From contig JAFEAR010000051.1 of NCBI GenBank assembly GCA_018266335.1, forward strand, positions 1 to 38,188: a stretch of 38,188 nucleotides of DNA, in the 5' to 3' direction. Of the stretch, positions 1-7,778 are shown in pieces (the stretch's first letter is position 1; each line of letters begins with the position of its first letter). The notes under the pieces are model-generated. The model was not told the origin of the DNA and made no database searches. It was given only the letters and a program-made list of their open reading frames with translations. A program made the position numbers and the translations under genes. Source of the stretch: Bdellovibrionales bacterium (GTDB taxonomy: Bacteria; Bdellovibrionota; UBA2428).

Positions 1-717
1 AACCTGATTACTTGGTACTTCGGAATTCCTTCGAGTTCCTCGCACGCCCTCATTGGCGGCCTTTGCGGTGCGGCCATGGCGAAGGGTGGCGTGAATGCGC
101 TGCACTTTGGGGGCCTCGGTAAAATTTGTTTATCCATCGTGCTCTCGCCGCTCATTGGTATGCTGCTGGGCGGATTTTTTATGTACCTCGCCTCGCTGAC
201 CTTTTTTAAATCGCATCCGCGCAAAGTGGACGGTTTGTTCCGCAAGCTGCAATTGGTCTCGGCCGCTCTGTACAGCTTGGGCCACGGCGGCAACGACGCG
301 CAAAAGACGATGGGGATTATTGCTTCGCTTCTCTACGCTACGGGCAAATTGGGCGCCACTTTTCATGTGCCGTTGTGGGTGGTGCTCTCCTGCCACACGG
401 CCATGGGTTTGGGCACGCTCATGGGTGGTTGGCGCATTGTGAAAACGATGGGCATGAAAATCACCAAACTCAAACCCATCGGCGGCTTCTGCGCTGAAAC
501 GGCCGGCGCCATTACGCTCTTCTTTGCGAGCTCGCTCGGTATTCCCGTATCCACCACGCACACCATTACGGGCTCCATTGTGGGCGCGGGTTCGGTGCAC
601 GGTTTATCGGGCGTACGGTGGGGTGTGGCCGGCCGAATTATTTGGGCTTGGGTGCTTACGATTCCCGCGGCCGCGCTGGTGTCGGCTGGCACCTGGTGGG
701 TGCTGACACTCGTATGA
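1..717 (+). CDS. PiT-family inorganic phosphate transporter, 5' part outside the window
   Basis: An open frame runs from base 1 with no start, so this is the C-terminal part of a low-affinity phosphate:cation symporter of the inner membrane. Both PiT signatures are visible: an SSSSHALIGG segment at the window edge, then GHGGNDAQKTMGIIA, and near the end GIPVSTTHTITGSIVGAG, the second inverted-repeat half. Several hydrophobic helices separate them. The first ATG at 76 is internal to the conserved core and is not a real start. The stop overlaps the next gene as ATGA, implying translational coupling with psd. Base composition is GC-rich and the gene looks like ordinary chromosome, outside the integrated element. 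Confidence 0.93.
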   Translation, partial: NLITWYFGIPSSSSHALIGGLCGAAMAKGGVNALHFGGLGKICLSIVLSPLIGMLLGGFFMYLASLTFFKSHPRKVDGLFRKLQLVSAALYSLGHGGNDAQKTMGIIASLLYATGKLGATFHVPLWVVLSCHTAMGLGTLMGGWRIVKTMGMKITKLKPIGGFCAETAGAITLFFASSLGIPVSTTHTITGSIVGAGSVHGLSGVRWGVAGRIIWAWVLTIPAAALVSAGTWWVLTLV

Positions 718-1613
718 TTCGTTTGTTTGATCGCAGCAAAGACGCCTGGACCGAAGAGCAAGTCTTTGGCGACGCCTGGATTCGCCGCGCGTACGGCGAT
801 GGCTTGCTGGCGAAGGTGGTGCTGAATCCTTCCGTGCAAAAAATCGTGAGCCGCACTCTGGGTTGGTACTACGAGGGATCGCGCTCGCGTAAGGGAGTGG
901 CTCCCTTTGTGCAGCACTACGGTGTGAATCTGGATGAATTCGTGGTGCCGGCGGGCGGGTTTAAATCTTTCAATGATTTTTTTGTGCGCCACTTTAAATT
1001 GGGCGCGCGGCGCTTTCCCGTGGACGACCAAGTGTTGGGAGCTCCTGCTGAGGGGCGCTTGAGTGTGTTTCCGATTTCGGCGGCAGATTTTGTTTTGAAC
1101 GTGAAGGGCGTGCCCCAATCTCTGGCGCGCTTGGTGGGATCGCCCGTGTTGGCGCAGGAATATTTGGGCGGCCACGCCTTTGTGTTTCGCTTGTGCCCCG
1201 TGGACTACCACCGCTTTCATTTTCCTGATGCGGGCCGAGCGGGACCAGCCACGCGACTGGGCGATCAATTGCATTCGGTCAACCCGGCCGCGCAGGCGCG
1301 TGTGCCCGATGTGTTTTTGCGTAACGAGCGGCAGCTGACTTTGTTTGAGAGTCGTAACTTTGGCTCCATGATCCTCATGGAAGTGGGCGCCATTGGGGTG
1401 GGCAAAATTATTCAGACTTACCAGGCGGGCGCGCGGGTGGATCGCGGCCAGGAGAAGGGCACCTTTGCTTTTGGTGGTTCCACAACAATCATGCTTACTC
1501 AGCGTGATTGCGTGGTGCCCGATGCCGATTTGCTCCAGCGCACGGCCGACGGATTTGAATCTCTCGTACGCTTGGGTGAACCTATTGCTAGAGCTGTGGT
1601 AAAATCCGGCTAG
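714..1613 (+). CDS. psd: Phosphatidylserine decarboxylase
   Basis: 299-residue protein that would convert phosphatidylserine to phosphatidylethanolamine at the inner membrane. The conserved DYHRFHFP segment and the self-cleavage site region FAFGGSTTIML, with the GST triplet whose Ser becomes the pyruvoyl cofactor, are both present; length is normal for the family. I chose ATG 714 because it overlaps the PiT stop as ATGA; an upstream in-frame extension would run inside the transporter gene. It ends 12 bases before tRNA-Pro. Ordinary chromosomal gene left of the insertion. Confidence 0.93.
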   Translation: MIRLFDRSKDAWTEEQVFGDAWIRRAYGDGLLAKVVLNPSVQKIVSRTLGWYYEGSRSRKGVAPFVQHYGVNLDEFVVPAGGFKSFNDFFVRHFKLGARRFPVDDQVLGAPAEGRLSVFPISAADFVLNVKGVPQSLARLVGSPVLAQEYLGGHAFVFRLCPVDYHRFHFPDAGRAGPATRLGDQLHSVNPAAQARVPDVFLRNERQLTLFESRNFGSMILMEVGAIGVGKIIQTYQAGARVDRGQEKGTFAFGGSTTIMLTQRDCVVPDADLLQRTADGFESLVRLGEPIARAVVKSG

Positions 1614-1625
1614 AGTCCTCAGAAA

Positions 1626-1702
1626 CGGCGAGTAGCGCAGCCTGGTAGCGCATCTGCTTTGGGAGCAGAGGGTCGTGGGTTCGAATCCCGCCTCGCCGAC
1701 CA
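1626..1702 (+). tRNA. tRNA-Pro (anticodon UGG), CCA encoded
   Basis: The 77-base cloverleaf is readable by eye: acceptor CGGCGAG pairs with CTCGCCG, the anticodon loop is CTTTGGGAG giving UGG, the T arm contains GGTTCGAATCC, and the discriminator A is followed by an encoded CCA. It is intact, so an element integrated at its 3' end has restored the gene. The last nine bases recur after the integrase gene far to the right. Confidence 0.95.
1694..1702 (+). other. Candidate attL core (3' end of tRNA-Pro)
   Basis: CGCCGACCA, the terminal nine bases of the tRNA, is repeated exactly at 35233-35241, 81 bases past the integrase stop. Tyrosine integrases commonly use tRNA 3' ends. Nine bases is short for an att identity block, so support comes mostly from position and from the arm-like repeats at both ends. 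Confidence 0.45.
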
Positions 1703-1826
1703 TTAAATTTCAGTTGATGGTCACAAAAACAAAAAAATCTCACAGTTCTAAATTGTTATAAACACTAGGAGCGAGATCCTAAGTTTTCTCGAATGGCTTT
1801 CTACGCCCGTAGACGTCTTTGTAGTT

Positions 1827-1846
1827 CCCTGCCAAACCCCTGCCAC
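1827..1846 (+). repeat. TGCCA arm-type repeats, left end
   Basis: CCCTGCCAAACCCCTGCCAC holds two TGCCA units 11 bases apart. The same unit occurs three times with a 10-base period at 35167-35195 beside the integrase, in the same orientation. If the element circularises, the two clusters would flank the att core like integrase arm-binding sites. Confidence 0.5.
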
Positions 1847-1860
1847 CGCTGATTCTTTCT

Positions 1861-1902
1861 TGCGAAATTTCGCAGGAGTTCACGACTTCGAGATTCGAAG
1901 TC
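1861..1902. promoter_or_regulatory. Two dyads upstream of the double-HTH regulator
   Basis: A perfect 14-bp palindrome TGCGAAATTTCGCA (1861-1874) is followed by GACTTCGA-gat-TCGAAGTC (1884-1902). They lie 58-99 bases before the start of the HTH gene, and are plausible operators for autoregulation. No clear -35/-10 pair was identified. Confidence 0.4.
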
Positions 1903-1959
1903 AAATTTCACAAAAATTCAATTTCTAAAATGCTCCCCATAGGGGGAATGGAGGTTTCT

Positions 1960-2541
1960 ATGCAGCAGCATGGAGTCATTCTTAAAAAACTACGTCTCAT
2001 GAATCAACTCACTATCAAGGAGGCCGCAAAGCAGGTCGGACGAAGCGCTGGCTGGCTAAGTGGGGTTGAGAATCATCAATCTCAGTCCCGGCTATTGCCC
2101 GAGGAGTTCGACCGAATTGTACGAGCCTATGGAGGTGAGGCTCATCGGCGAAAGTTTGGGGTGTGGGTCGCCCAGGTTGAAAACAGGGCTTGGGTTCCAA
2201 AGATTTCCTTCAAGGGGTCGGTCCTCAAGTACCTCAGAAAAAAGACTGGAATGAGGCTTAAGGAGGTTGCGTCGCGGGTGGATCTATCGGCGGGATACCT
2301 TTCCGATTTAGAGAACGGGAAGAGGGCTTTATCCGATGCCCTTCGAAACAAACTGATGGAAGTTTACGGATACAGTCCTTCGAGCTTCAAGAACTTCGCC
2401 AGTGAGGACAAGCGAGCTGGCAACATCCCCATTCAATACAAGCTTCGAACGATTCTCTATAGACTCGATGATGAAAAAACCGAACGCCTCTTCAAAGTAG
2501 CTTTGGAGATGAGTCAGACTGAAAGGAATGAAAAAATATGA
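1960..2541 (+). CDS. Two-domain XRE-type HTH regulator
   Basis: 193 residues. Two helix-turn-helix segments are visible: LTIKEAAKQVGRSAGWLSGVE near the N terminus and MRLKEVASRVDLSAGYLSDLE in the middle; the second is a textbook XRE/lambda-repressor-like motif, and the tandem arrangement suggests a duplicated DNA-binding unit. ATG 1960 is preferred over 1930 and 1948 because GGAGG at 1950-1954 lies five bases before it. It is the first gene inside the element, behind two dyads, and overlaps a small membrane-peptide gene by ATGA. Likely controls element functions; its target is not known. Confidence 0.8.
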   Translation: MQQHGVILKKLRLMNQLTIKEAAKQVGRSAGWLSGVENHQSQSRLLPEEFDRIVRAYGGEAHRRKFGVWVAQVENRAWVPKISFKGSVLKYLRKKTGMRLKEVASRVDLSAGYLSDLENGKRALSDALRNKLMEVYGYSPSSFKNFASEDKRAGNIPIQYKLRTILYRLDDEKTERLFKVALEMSQTERNEKI

Positions 2542-2708
2542 ACTCAATTTTCGAATCAATCGCAGGAGTCATGATGCTCGTTCTTGTCGGAACCGGCATC
2601 CAGTCCGTCTATAGCAAAATCAAAAAGGAGAGCGTGGTTAGGGTTTATCGGGGGCTAAGTCCGCTAGAGGAGTACACAAAGAAACTCACAGAGAGAAAAC
2701 CTAAGTGA
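2538..2708 (+). CDS. 56-residue single-pass membrane peptide
   Basis: Small ORF starting at ATG 2538 in an ATGA overlap with the HTH regulator stop, hence probably translationally coupled. It has a short N terminus, a hydrophobic stretch at about residues 6-23 (MMLVLVGTGIQ in the middle) and a basic, charged C-terminal half (KIKKESVVRVYRG). No family recognised. It could tether or modulate the regulator, but that is inference only. Confidence 0.6.
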   Translation: MNSIFESIAGVMMLVLVGTGIQSVYSKIKKESVVRVYRGLSPLEEYTKKLTERKPK

Positions 2709-2844
2709 CTTGTATGAATTTTAGGTTCGCGCCCGCCCGTCAACTTGCGGCCGGAAAAACGAGCAGAAGTCAGTCCAGCTTTGGATTATTACTGAAGTCC
2801 TATCTCAGACGAGATACGATTAGTCACAAATACTCGACAGTAAA

Positions 2845-2878
2845 AAAGCGGCTTCGGAGGAGACTCCGAAGCCGCTTT
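2845..2878. terminator. Strong hairpin, probable terminator
   Basis: A 15-bp perfect stem (AAAGCGGCTTCGGAG / CTCCGAAGCCGCTTT) with loop GAGA. Six As precede it (2842-2847) and three Ts follow, so it fits termination on either strand. It separates the HTH pair from the bicupin gene. Confidence 0.8.
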
Positions 2879-2966
2879 GCTCTATGCGGCGGAGGGCGCC
2901 GCTTCGGCGTTGGTCAAGAAAGCTCTCGATTTCGTGCGCCCATTACTTTGGAGATGAACAGCTCTT

Positions 2967-4001
2967 ATGGAGAAAAGAGGCAGCATAAAGTATATCCACT
3001 CAATCTTGGATTCACTTCGTCGCTATATTTTGTCGTACTCAGATGTCATGTTGGTTGATCCCAAGTGGGGCGTGGGCGTGGCGGCGCTCGGAAAAAAGAT
3101 GGGCACTAAGCAGGTGGGAGTGAATGTTATTTCTCTGCCGCCAGGAACTCGCTCCTCAATGCCGCATGCGGAGAGCTGTGAGGACGAGTTTGGTTACGTC
3201 TTAGCGGGCAACCCCTCTGTCTGGATCAATGGGGAGACTTATCGGTTAAGCCCGGGGCATGCGATTGGGTTTCCGTCCGGCACAGGCGTTTGTCATAATG
3301 TGATTAATGATGGGCCAGAAACCGCCCTTCTGGTCGCCATCGGCGAGCGGACTAAGCCAGAGAATCAGTACATATCCCCACTCAATCCCGAGCAAGAAGT
3401 TGAAGCGGGTGATGCCTGGTGGAAATCATGGCCTGTTCAGTCTTTTGGCCCGCATCCAGGAACGCCCGGATCGAGAATTCCTCCCAAAGATCCTGAGGGT
3501 GTTCCTGGCATCGTTTTTGCGCCAACACTACCGGGACGCAAAAGTTTTCCTTACTACAAGGGGAGCACAGAAACTTTCAGCGAGAGCGTTCGTTTGAACT
3601 CGCAGGTGGGGGTGCGTGCGGTCGGGATTCACTATGAGGTTTTACACCCCGGCAAACGAAGTTCATGGCCTCATGCGGAATCGCACGAGGATGAGTTTTG
3701 TTTTGTGCTTCGCGGATGCCCGACCATTTGGATTAACGGCTATCGCTTTGCGGCGAAGCCTGGTGACCTTGCTTTCTTTGAAGCTCAAACGAACCTTGCT
3801 CATACGGTCATTAACGATACCGATGAGCCTATTGAGTACCTTGGATTCGGTTTGACGGCTGAGGCGTTGCCCGAAGGGCAGATTTATTATCCGTTTCACT
3901 CCACTCGCAATGAGGAGTGTCGCTCAAAAGGGAAACTTTGGGAAACCCGCCCGCAGGTTACGCTCGGACCCGACCGTGGAGAGCCGCTCCAGAAAATATA
4001 A
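2967..4001 (+). CDS. Bicupin (two cupin_2 domains) protein
   Basis: 344 residues with two homologous cupin halves. The first has PGTRSSMPHAESCEDEFGYVL and a later GVCHNVIND; the second has PGKRSSWPHAESHEDEFCFVL and LAHTVINDTDEP. Each gives the H-x-E...E...H metal-ligand pattern of small beta-barrel cupins, so both sites look intact. The substrate is unknown; such proteins can be dioxygenases, isomerases or sugar-binding proteins. ATG 2967 has only a weak ribosome site, and a later ATG at 3048 is possible since conserved sequence begins after it. Single gene between a terminator and the NUDIX gene. Confidence 0.8.
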   Translation: MEKRGSIKYIHSILDSLRRYILSYSDVMLVDPKWGVGVAALGKKMGTKQVGVNVISLPPGTRSSMPHAESCEDEFGYVLAGNPSVWINGETYRLSPGHAIGFPSGTGVCHNVINDGPETALLVAIGERTKPENQYISPLNPEQEVEAGDAWWKSWPVQSFGPHPGTPGSRIPPKDPEGVPGIVFAPTLPGRKSFPYYKGSTETFSESVRLNSQVGVRAVGIHYEVLHPGKRSSWPHAESHEDEFCFVLRGCPTIWINGYRFAAKPGDLAFFEAQTNLAHTVINDTDEPIEYLGFGLTAEALPEGQIYYPFHSTRNEECRSKGKLWETRPQVTLGPDRGEPLQKI

Positions 4002-4162
4002 GTGGTGACGGAAAAGCCACTGGTGAGCAGAAACGCACACTGGCGATCAAAGAATTCCATAGAACGAGCAATCGTGAGATCCTCAATCCACTCACAACAT
4101 AAACGGCCTCGTTCAAATAAGAACGCGGGACGGCTCGTGGAGACTACTTTCGCGATGGACTT

Positions 4163-4576
4163 TCACGCACCTAGATAACTCATACCGACACCTTTTTCCC
4201 ATTTTCCATGGGCGATATCTTGCATCTCTGAAAGCTGTTCCTTCGTCACCCATCGAAAGTTTTTAATGTTGGCAGTCGATTGCGGTTCAGAGGAAGTTTT
4301 AATTAAATAGTGACAGATGAAATGCCAACCGCCCGGCATAACGAATGACTCGACATCATGCAGAGCAATCGAATCGATCTCAATTCCGAAAGACCTGACT
4401 GTCTCCTCGGCTTTTTCCTTCGGGTCTTCGCCAAACTCGAGTCCTGGTGCGGGTATCCACCAGCCGGATTTAGCGGGGTTTGGCGCCTCGGCATAATCCA
4501 CTAGTAGGAGCTTATCTCCCTTCGTAATTCCAACGTAAACGATAGGTTTAATGATCCCGGCCTTAGTTTCAAACAT
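4163..4576 (-). CDS. NUDIX-fold protein with degenerate Nudix box
   Basis: 137 residues with the alpha/beta NUDIX pattern: GWWIPAPGLEFGEDPKEKAE, then FVMPGGWHFICHYLI and FRWVTKEQL. The canonical box is Gx5Ex7REUxEExGU; here the region reads GLEFGEDPKEKAEETVRSFG, so the RE and EE metal-binding residues are mostly replaced. It may be catalytically dead or a substrate-binding variant. It diverges from a LysR gene across an 81-base region with a perfect dyad, the usual layout for a LysR target. Confidence 0.75.
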   Translation of the reverse strand: MFETKAGIIKPIVYVGITKGDKLLLVDYAEAPNPAKSGWWIPAPGLEFGEDPKEKAEETVRSFGIEIDSIALHDVESFVMPGGWHFICHYLIKTSSEPQSTANIKNFRWVTKEQLSEMQDIAHGKWEKGVGMSYLGA

Positions 4577-4657
4577 TTGTGAATCTCCCTTTTGATAGAT
4601 TCTACGGTGTTAACCGTAGAAACATAAAACTATCTTTAGTAACTTTAAGAGTTAATT
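4577..4657. promoter_or_regulatory. Divergent control region with LysR-type dyad
   Basis: TCTACGGT-gtta-ACCGTAGA at 4601-4620 is a perfect inverted repeat with 8-bp arms lying between the NUDIX and LysR starts, fitting a LysR-family operator. AT-rich sequence follows towards the LysR ATG. Confidence 0.6.
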
Positions 4658-5560
4658 ATGCTAACTCTTCCGAACTTTGAGCGATTAAAAGTATTTCACA
4701 TCGTTTATCTCAGTCGAAGCATCCAAAAAGCGGCGGATGTGTTGAATCTAACTCGGTCGGCCGTTAGCCAATCGTTAAAGAGTTTGGAGGGTGAACTTGG
4801 TTCAACGCTCTTCATACGTGACAGCAAGAAGTTCCAAGCTACTTCTCAGGCCGACGATTTGTTTCGAGCCATTGATCCGTTTGTGAGTGAACTTCACTCT
4901 ACGTTGCGGCAGATGGAGTCCGGCAAGAAAATGCCTGTAGGACATTTAAAAGTCGGCGCTCCAATGGACTTCGGCTCCGGCCACTTAACTCGGGTTATTG
5001 GTAAATTCAGGAAGGTTTTTCCCTGCATTACTTTCGAACTACAACTCGGGGTCCCGATTAAGCAGCTAGATATGCTTTGTCGTGGTGAACTCGACATGGC
5101 CTTTATAGATAATGGAGACATCCATGCTCAGCGATATCCAGTCACAATCCAGTCCGTCGCCGAGGAGGAATTTGTTCTGGTTTCGACAGAGGAAAACGTA
5201 AAAGTATGCGGTTTGCGCGATGCCTCTTATGCTCATTTGAGCAAAGCAAATTTCGTCGATTATCTATCGCACGCTCCGGTAGCTCGGATGTGGTTTAAAC
5301 ACCATTTTAAGCGAGTTCCACCTGATCTAAAGGTTTCATATTCAGCTGAAAGTGTGAGGGCCGTCCTAACTGCGATTAAAGGTGAAATTGGAATCGGGGT
5401 AGTTCCGAAACACCTACTGGAAGGTGAATTTAAGCACCTCACCGTGATTGCCGGCCCTCGCAAGCCCTTCGTGAATCAGATAATGATTGCGCGGCAAGCG
5501 GGGAAAAATCTCACAGCTAAGGAGCAGGCGTTCATCAAGTTTTTCAGGGAAGCAACTTAG
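4658..5560 (+). CDS. LysR-family transcriptional regulator
   Basis: 300 residues: N-terminal winged HTH (RSIQKAADVLNLTRSAVSQS, residues about 18-37, then LEGELGSTLFIRD) and a C-terminal periplasmic-binding-like effector domain starting near GHLKVGAPMDFGSG. Length is typical. It likely regulates the divergent NUDIX gene through the dyad between them. No strong ribosome site precedes the ATG. The gene runs into a degenerate repeat and a hairpin on its 3' side. Confidence 0.88.
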   Translation: MLTLPNFERLKVFHIVYLSRSIQKAADVLNLTRSAVSQSLKSLEGELGSTLFIRDSKKFQATSQADDLFRAIDPFVSELHSTLRQMESGKKMPVGHLKVGAPMDFGSGHLTRVIGKFRKVFPCITFELQLGVPIKQLDMLCRGELDMAFIDNGDIHAQRYPVTIQSVAEEEFVLVSTEENVKVCGLRDASYAHLSKANFVDYLSHAPVARMWFKHHFKRVPPDLKVSYSAESVRAVLTAIKGEIGIGVVPKHLLEGEFKHLTVIAGPRKPFVNQIMIARQAGKNLTAKEQAFIKFFREAT

Positions 5561-5720
5561 GACTTCATTTTGGGTGCCCGGCCTTTATCTTGAGCCCTGG
5601 ATCTCGACCATAGAGCATTAAGCAGCCTCCTTCGGGATCGGGATCACTTTGCGTCCGGTCAAAAATCTCGCGTAAAGACGGACGACATCGCGACCAATAA
5701 ACCAGGCGTTCCGGCTTGCT
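5561..5720 (-). pseudogene. Repeat copy A: remnant of a coding 3' end
   Basis: On the minus strand an ORF fragment reads WFIGRDVVRLYARFLTGRK, then VIPIPKEAA and a stop at 5618-5620. The following bases (TATGGTCGAGATCC...AAGGCCGGGCACCCAAAA) match copy B at 15061-15171 and partly copy C at 17744-17881, both on the plus strand. Differences between copies fall largely at third codon positions, so they look like decayed copies of one gene's 3' end. The source gene family is not recognised. Confidence 0.55.
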
Positions 5721-5736
5721 ACCGAAACGCCTGGTT
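5700..5736. terminator. Hairpin between convergent genes
   Basis: AACCAGGCGTT (5700-5710) pairs with AACGCCTGGTT (5726-5736), extended by CGG/CCG inside. It sits between the convergent LysR and secreted-protein genes and overlaps the edge of repeat copy A. No long U tract, so termination is plausible rather than certain. Confidence 0.6.
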
Positions 5737-5787
5737 CAGCGAAGGTTGGGCTCTTCGCTGAGATTGCTTAAACCGAGAACGAAAAAA

Positions 5788-6219
5788 TCAAGGGGTCATA
5801 AGATGAACACAGGCGTTAATATCGACAACAACCTTTTGTTCATAGGTTTTCCAATCAACGAGCGAAGCTTGGGTAGCAACTGGAGCTTCAGCATATTCAG
5901 AGATTGTTGGCCCTTGAAGCAAAAGCCAAGGACCATCGTTGGAGACTTTCAATTCGAGGTACAAACCCTCTCGGGTGCCGTCTTTACGGGCAGTCATCAT
6001 AAATACATCAAGTAAGGAATTGTTCTTTTCGTTAATAAATTCCGAGGTGGCTATTTGCAAAAGCGTTCCGAGATCAGCCGGCATCTGCTTCTGCACCTCA
6101 CCTTTGAGACAATCCGAAAGTACCTGATGAGCGGCGGGATCAGCGGGTATGTATGCCTGAACTGTCGCTTGGGCACCGAACGAAATAAGAGCTCCAATCA
6201 TTGCAAGTTTTTGGATCAT
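5788..6219 (-). CDS. Secreted hypothetical protein
   Basis: 143 residues from ATG 6219 (a TTG at 6228 would add three). The N terminus MIQKLAMIGALISFGAQATV is a clear Sec signal peptide, probably cleaved near AQA or VQA. The mature part has two cysteines (DCLKG, NACVH) that could form a disulfide, and an alternating pattern EGLYLELKVSNDGPWLLL. No family recognised. It is transcribed away from the PIMT gene's end, in the same direction, so the two could be co-transcribed. Confidence 0.65.
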   Translation of the reverse strand: MIQKLAMIGALISFGAQATVQAYIPADPAAHQVLSDCLKGEVQKQMPADLGTLLQIATSEFINEKNNSLLDVFMMTARKDGTREGLYLELKVSNDGPWLLLQGPTISEYAEAPVATQASLVDWKTYEQKVVVDINACVHLMTP

Positions 6220-6303
6220 GAAGTTCAATCTAACACAGCACTCGGCCGAAGATCTACGTAGTGAGTTTGAATCCGAGGATAGATCTTCGCGCTCATTTAT
6301 TGA

Positions 6304-7488
6304 TCAATGTGCCAGTGACCAAATAAATTTTGAATCTCTTTGAGTCGTTAGGAAGTCACCCTCCTTAAGTGCGACCCGGACTCCTTTTGGGTAAGCTTTC
6401 AATTTAAAACAAGCCAGTGAGGGCATTCCGAGTTTCATCCAGTCTATCAAATGGCGGTCTACAATCTCGCCCGATTCACTCGTGCCAAACGTTTTCATCT
6501 CTTCGTTTTGAAAAATTGTCAGGGACTTTTGATCCTCCGACCAAACGCCGAAGAAAACATCGTCTGCGATCACATTTGAATCTTCTTTGAGCTTGAAAGA
6601 GTGAAATCCAGCCTCAACGAGACTTAAGTATCCGCGAAATCCCGAGGTTCTCCACCTGAATGTCTCTTTACCTTTAGCTCCCCACCAAAATGGTTTCGTG
6701 GAGACGATTTTATCCTTCACCTCTTTCCATTCTGGAATATCTTCCACCCACTTTGGCTCCATATCGGTAACAGCGTGTTTTCCCGTCATGGGAACAAAGC
6801 CGCAAGACAGGGAATCAACGGTTTCAAAATGATCGCCACACTTTTTCAGAAGAAAAAGGTTGTCGGCTCCACCCTTTGTCTTAATGACGCAAAGAAAAAG
6901 ACCCCCATCTTTAATCTGGCTATAGAACTCCAATGGAATATCGTACGAGCCGGCTGTGAAGATAGCGCGGTCGAAAGTACCGCTCGACGCGTGCCCATCC
7001 CCTCCATCCCCCTGAATGATAGCAACATGGGGAAGTTTAAGTTTCGCGATAGCCGTCTGTGCAGGCTTAATGAGTTCTTCAAGAATTTCGACTGCGACTA
7101 CAGAGCCTGAGGGGCCGACTACGTGGCCCATTAAAGCGGCATTCCACCCGCTTCCGGCTCCGAGTTCAAAAACCTTATGCCCCTTTTGGAGATCGAGCAT
7201 CTCAATCATGCGAAGAACGAAGGAAGGCTGGGAAATCGTCGACTTCACGTTGTGGTCATCGTCTCCGACAAGAATAAGTGGAGCGTCACGGTAGAGGGTG
7301 GCTAGATGCTGTTCGATGTTGTCTTTAGAGATAACTTCCCAAGTCGAATTTCCCGAATTCCGATATTTCGTAACGAACTCGTGCCTTGGGATATTTAAGA
7401 AAGCTTGGCGAGTGGCTTCAGAAAGAACAAATTCCGTTTTTGAAAGAGAATTTAGAAACTGTTCCTGAAAGTTTTGAGCCGTTTTCAT
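6304..7488 (-). CDS. PIMT-like methyltransferase with C-terminal extension
   Basis: 394 residues. The N-terminal half has the protein-L-isoaspartate methyltransferase layout: STISQPSFVLRMIEMLDL, the SAM-binding loop VFELGAGSGWNAALMGHVVG and VVAVEI, then IIQGDGGDG and RAIFTAGSYDIP. The second half, about 180 residues, is not part of classic PIMT (about 210 residues) but long PIMT-like enzymes exist, including those in peptide-modification clusters. Here the substrate is unknown: repair of isoaspartate or modification of a peptide are both possible. It faces away from the sensory operon across a region with paired operator-like motifs. Confidence 0.8.
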   Translation of the reverse strand: MKTAQNFQEQFLNSLSKTEFVLSEATRQAFLNIPRHEFVTKYRNSGNSTWEVISKDNIEQHLATLYRDAPLILVGDDDHNVKSTISQPSFVLRMIEMLDLQKGHKVFELGAGSGWNAALMGHVVGPSGSVVAVEILEELIKPAQTAIAKLKLPHVAIIQGDGGDGHASSGTFDRAIFTAGSYDIPLEFYSQIKDGGLFLCVIKTKGGADNLFLLKKCGDHFETVDSLSCGFVPMTGKHAVTDMEPKWVEDIPEWKEVKDKIVSTKPFWWGAKGKETFRWRTSGFRGYLSLVEAGFHSFKLKEDSNVIADDVFFGVWSEDQKSLTIFQNEEMKTFGTSESGEIVDRHLIDWMKLGMPSLACFKLKAYPKGVRVALKEGDFLTTQRDSKFIWSLAH

Positions 7489-7590
7489 GTCTGCAACTAT
7501 TATCTATCTGCTGAGAGCGTTGGGCTTGGGGCAGGGCGTAAACCACTTCGAGAGCTCGACCTTCACCCTGATCGCCATATTTCGTTGGTC

Positions 7591-7647
7591 GTTCCAAAAA
7601 TGAAACTTTACGAGTTCCGAAAACGGAACGAATTCCATTTTTGAAAC
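7591..7647. promoter_or_regulatory. Operator-like motif cluster upstream of sensory operon
   Basis: Two copies of TTCCA-N5-GAAAC (7592-7606 and 7633-7647) start 41 bases apart, about four helical turns, and flank a perfect palindrome GTTCCG-aaaa-CGGAAC (7614-7629). The same motif recurs twice at 18665-18697 ahead of the conjugation genes. Likely binding sites of a dimeric regulator. Confidence 0.55.
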
Positions 7648-7728
7648 GAAAATTGCTTCGTTTTGAGCGTTAAAAACGGCTCGAGAATTTAGTTAACTAC
7701 TTAATATAATTAAATTAATCTAAATTAA

Positions 7729-7756
7729 GTCGACTAAACTGGTCCGGTTTTATAAT
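7729..7756 (+). promoter_or_regulatory. Promoter candidate for the sensory operon
   Basis: TATAAT at 7751-7756 is a perfect -10 hexamer; a poor -35 (GTCGAC, 7729-7734) lies 16 bases upstream within AT-rich DNA. The start codon at 7779 would be only about 16 bases from the expected transcript start and has no Shine-Dalgarno, so the leader is very short. Confidence 0.5.
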
Positions 7757-7778
7757 ATGCCGCGTCAATTGCACTTAT

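Noticed and set aside
363..1703. Long minus-strand ORF of 446 codons through psd and tRNA-Pro
   Set aside because: It is antisense to the PiT and psd genes and runs through the tRNA; the N-terminal EAGFEPTTLCSQSR reading is the well-known artefact of tRNA antisense translation.
2705..3058. Plus-strand ORF of 117 codons
   Set aside because: It reads straight through the strong 2845-2878 terminator hairpin and has a low-complexity Arg-rich segment from it.
5716..6015. Plus-strand ORF of 99 codons
   Set aside because: Antisense to the secreted protein at 5788-6219, which has a good signal peptide.
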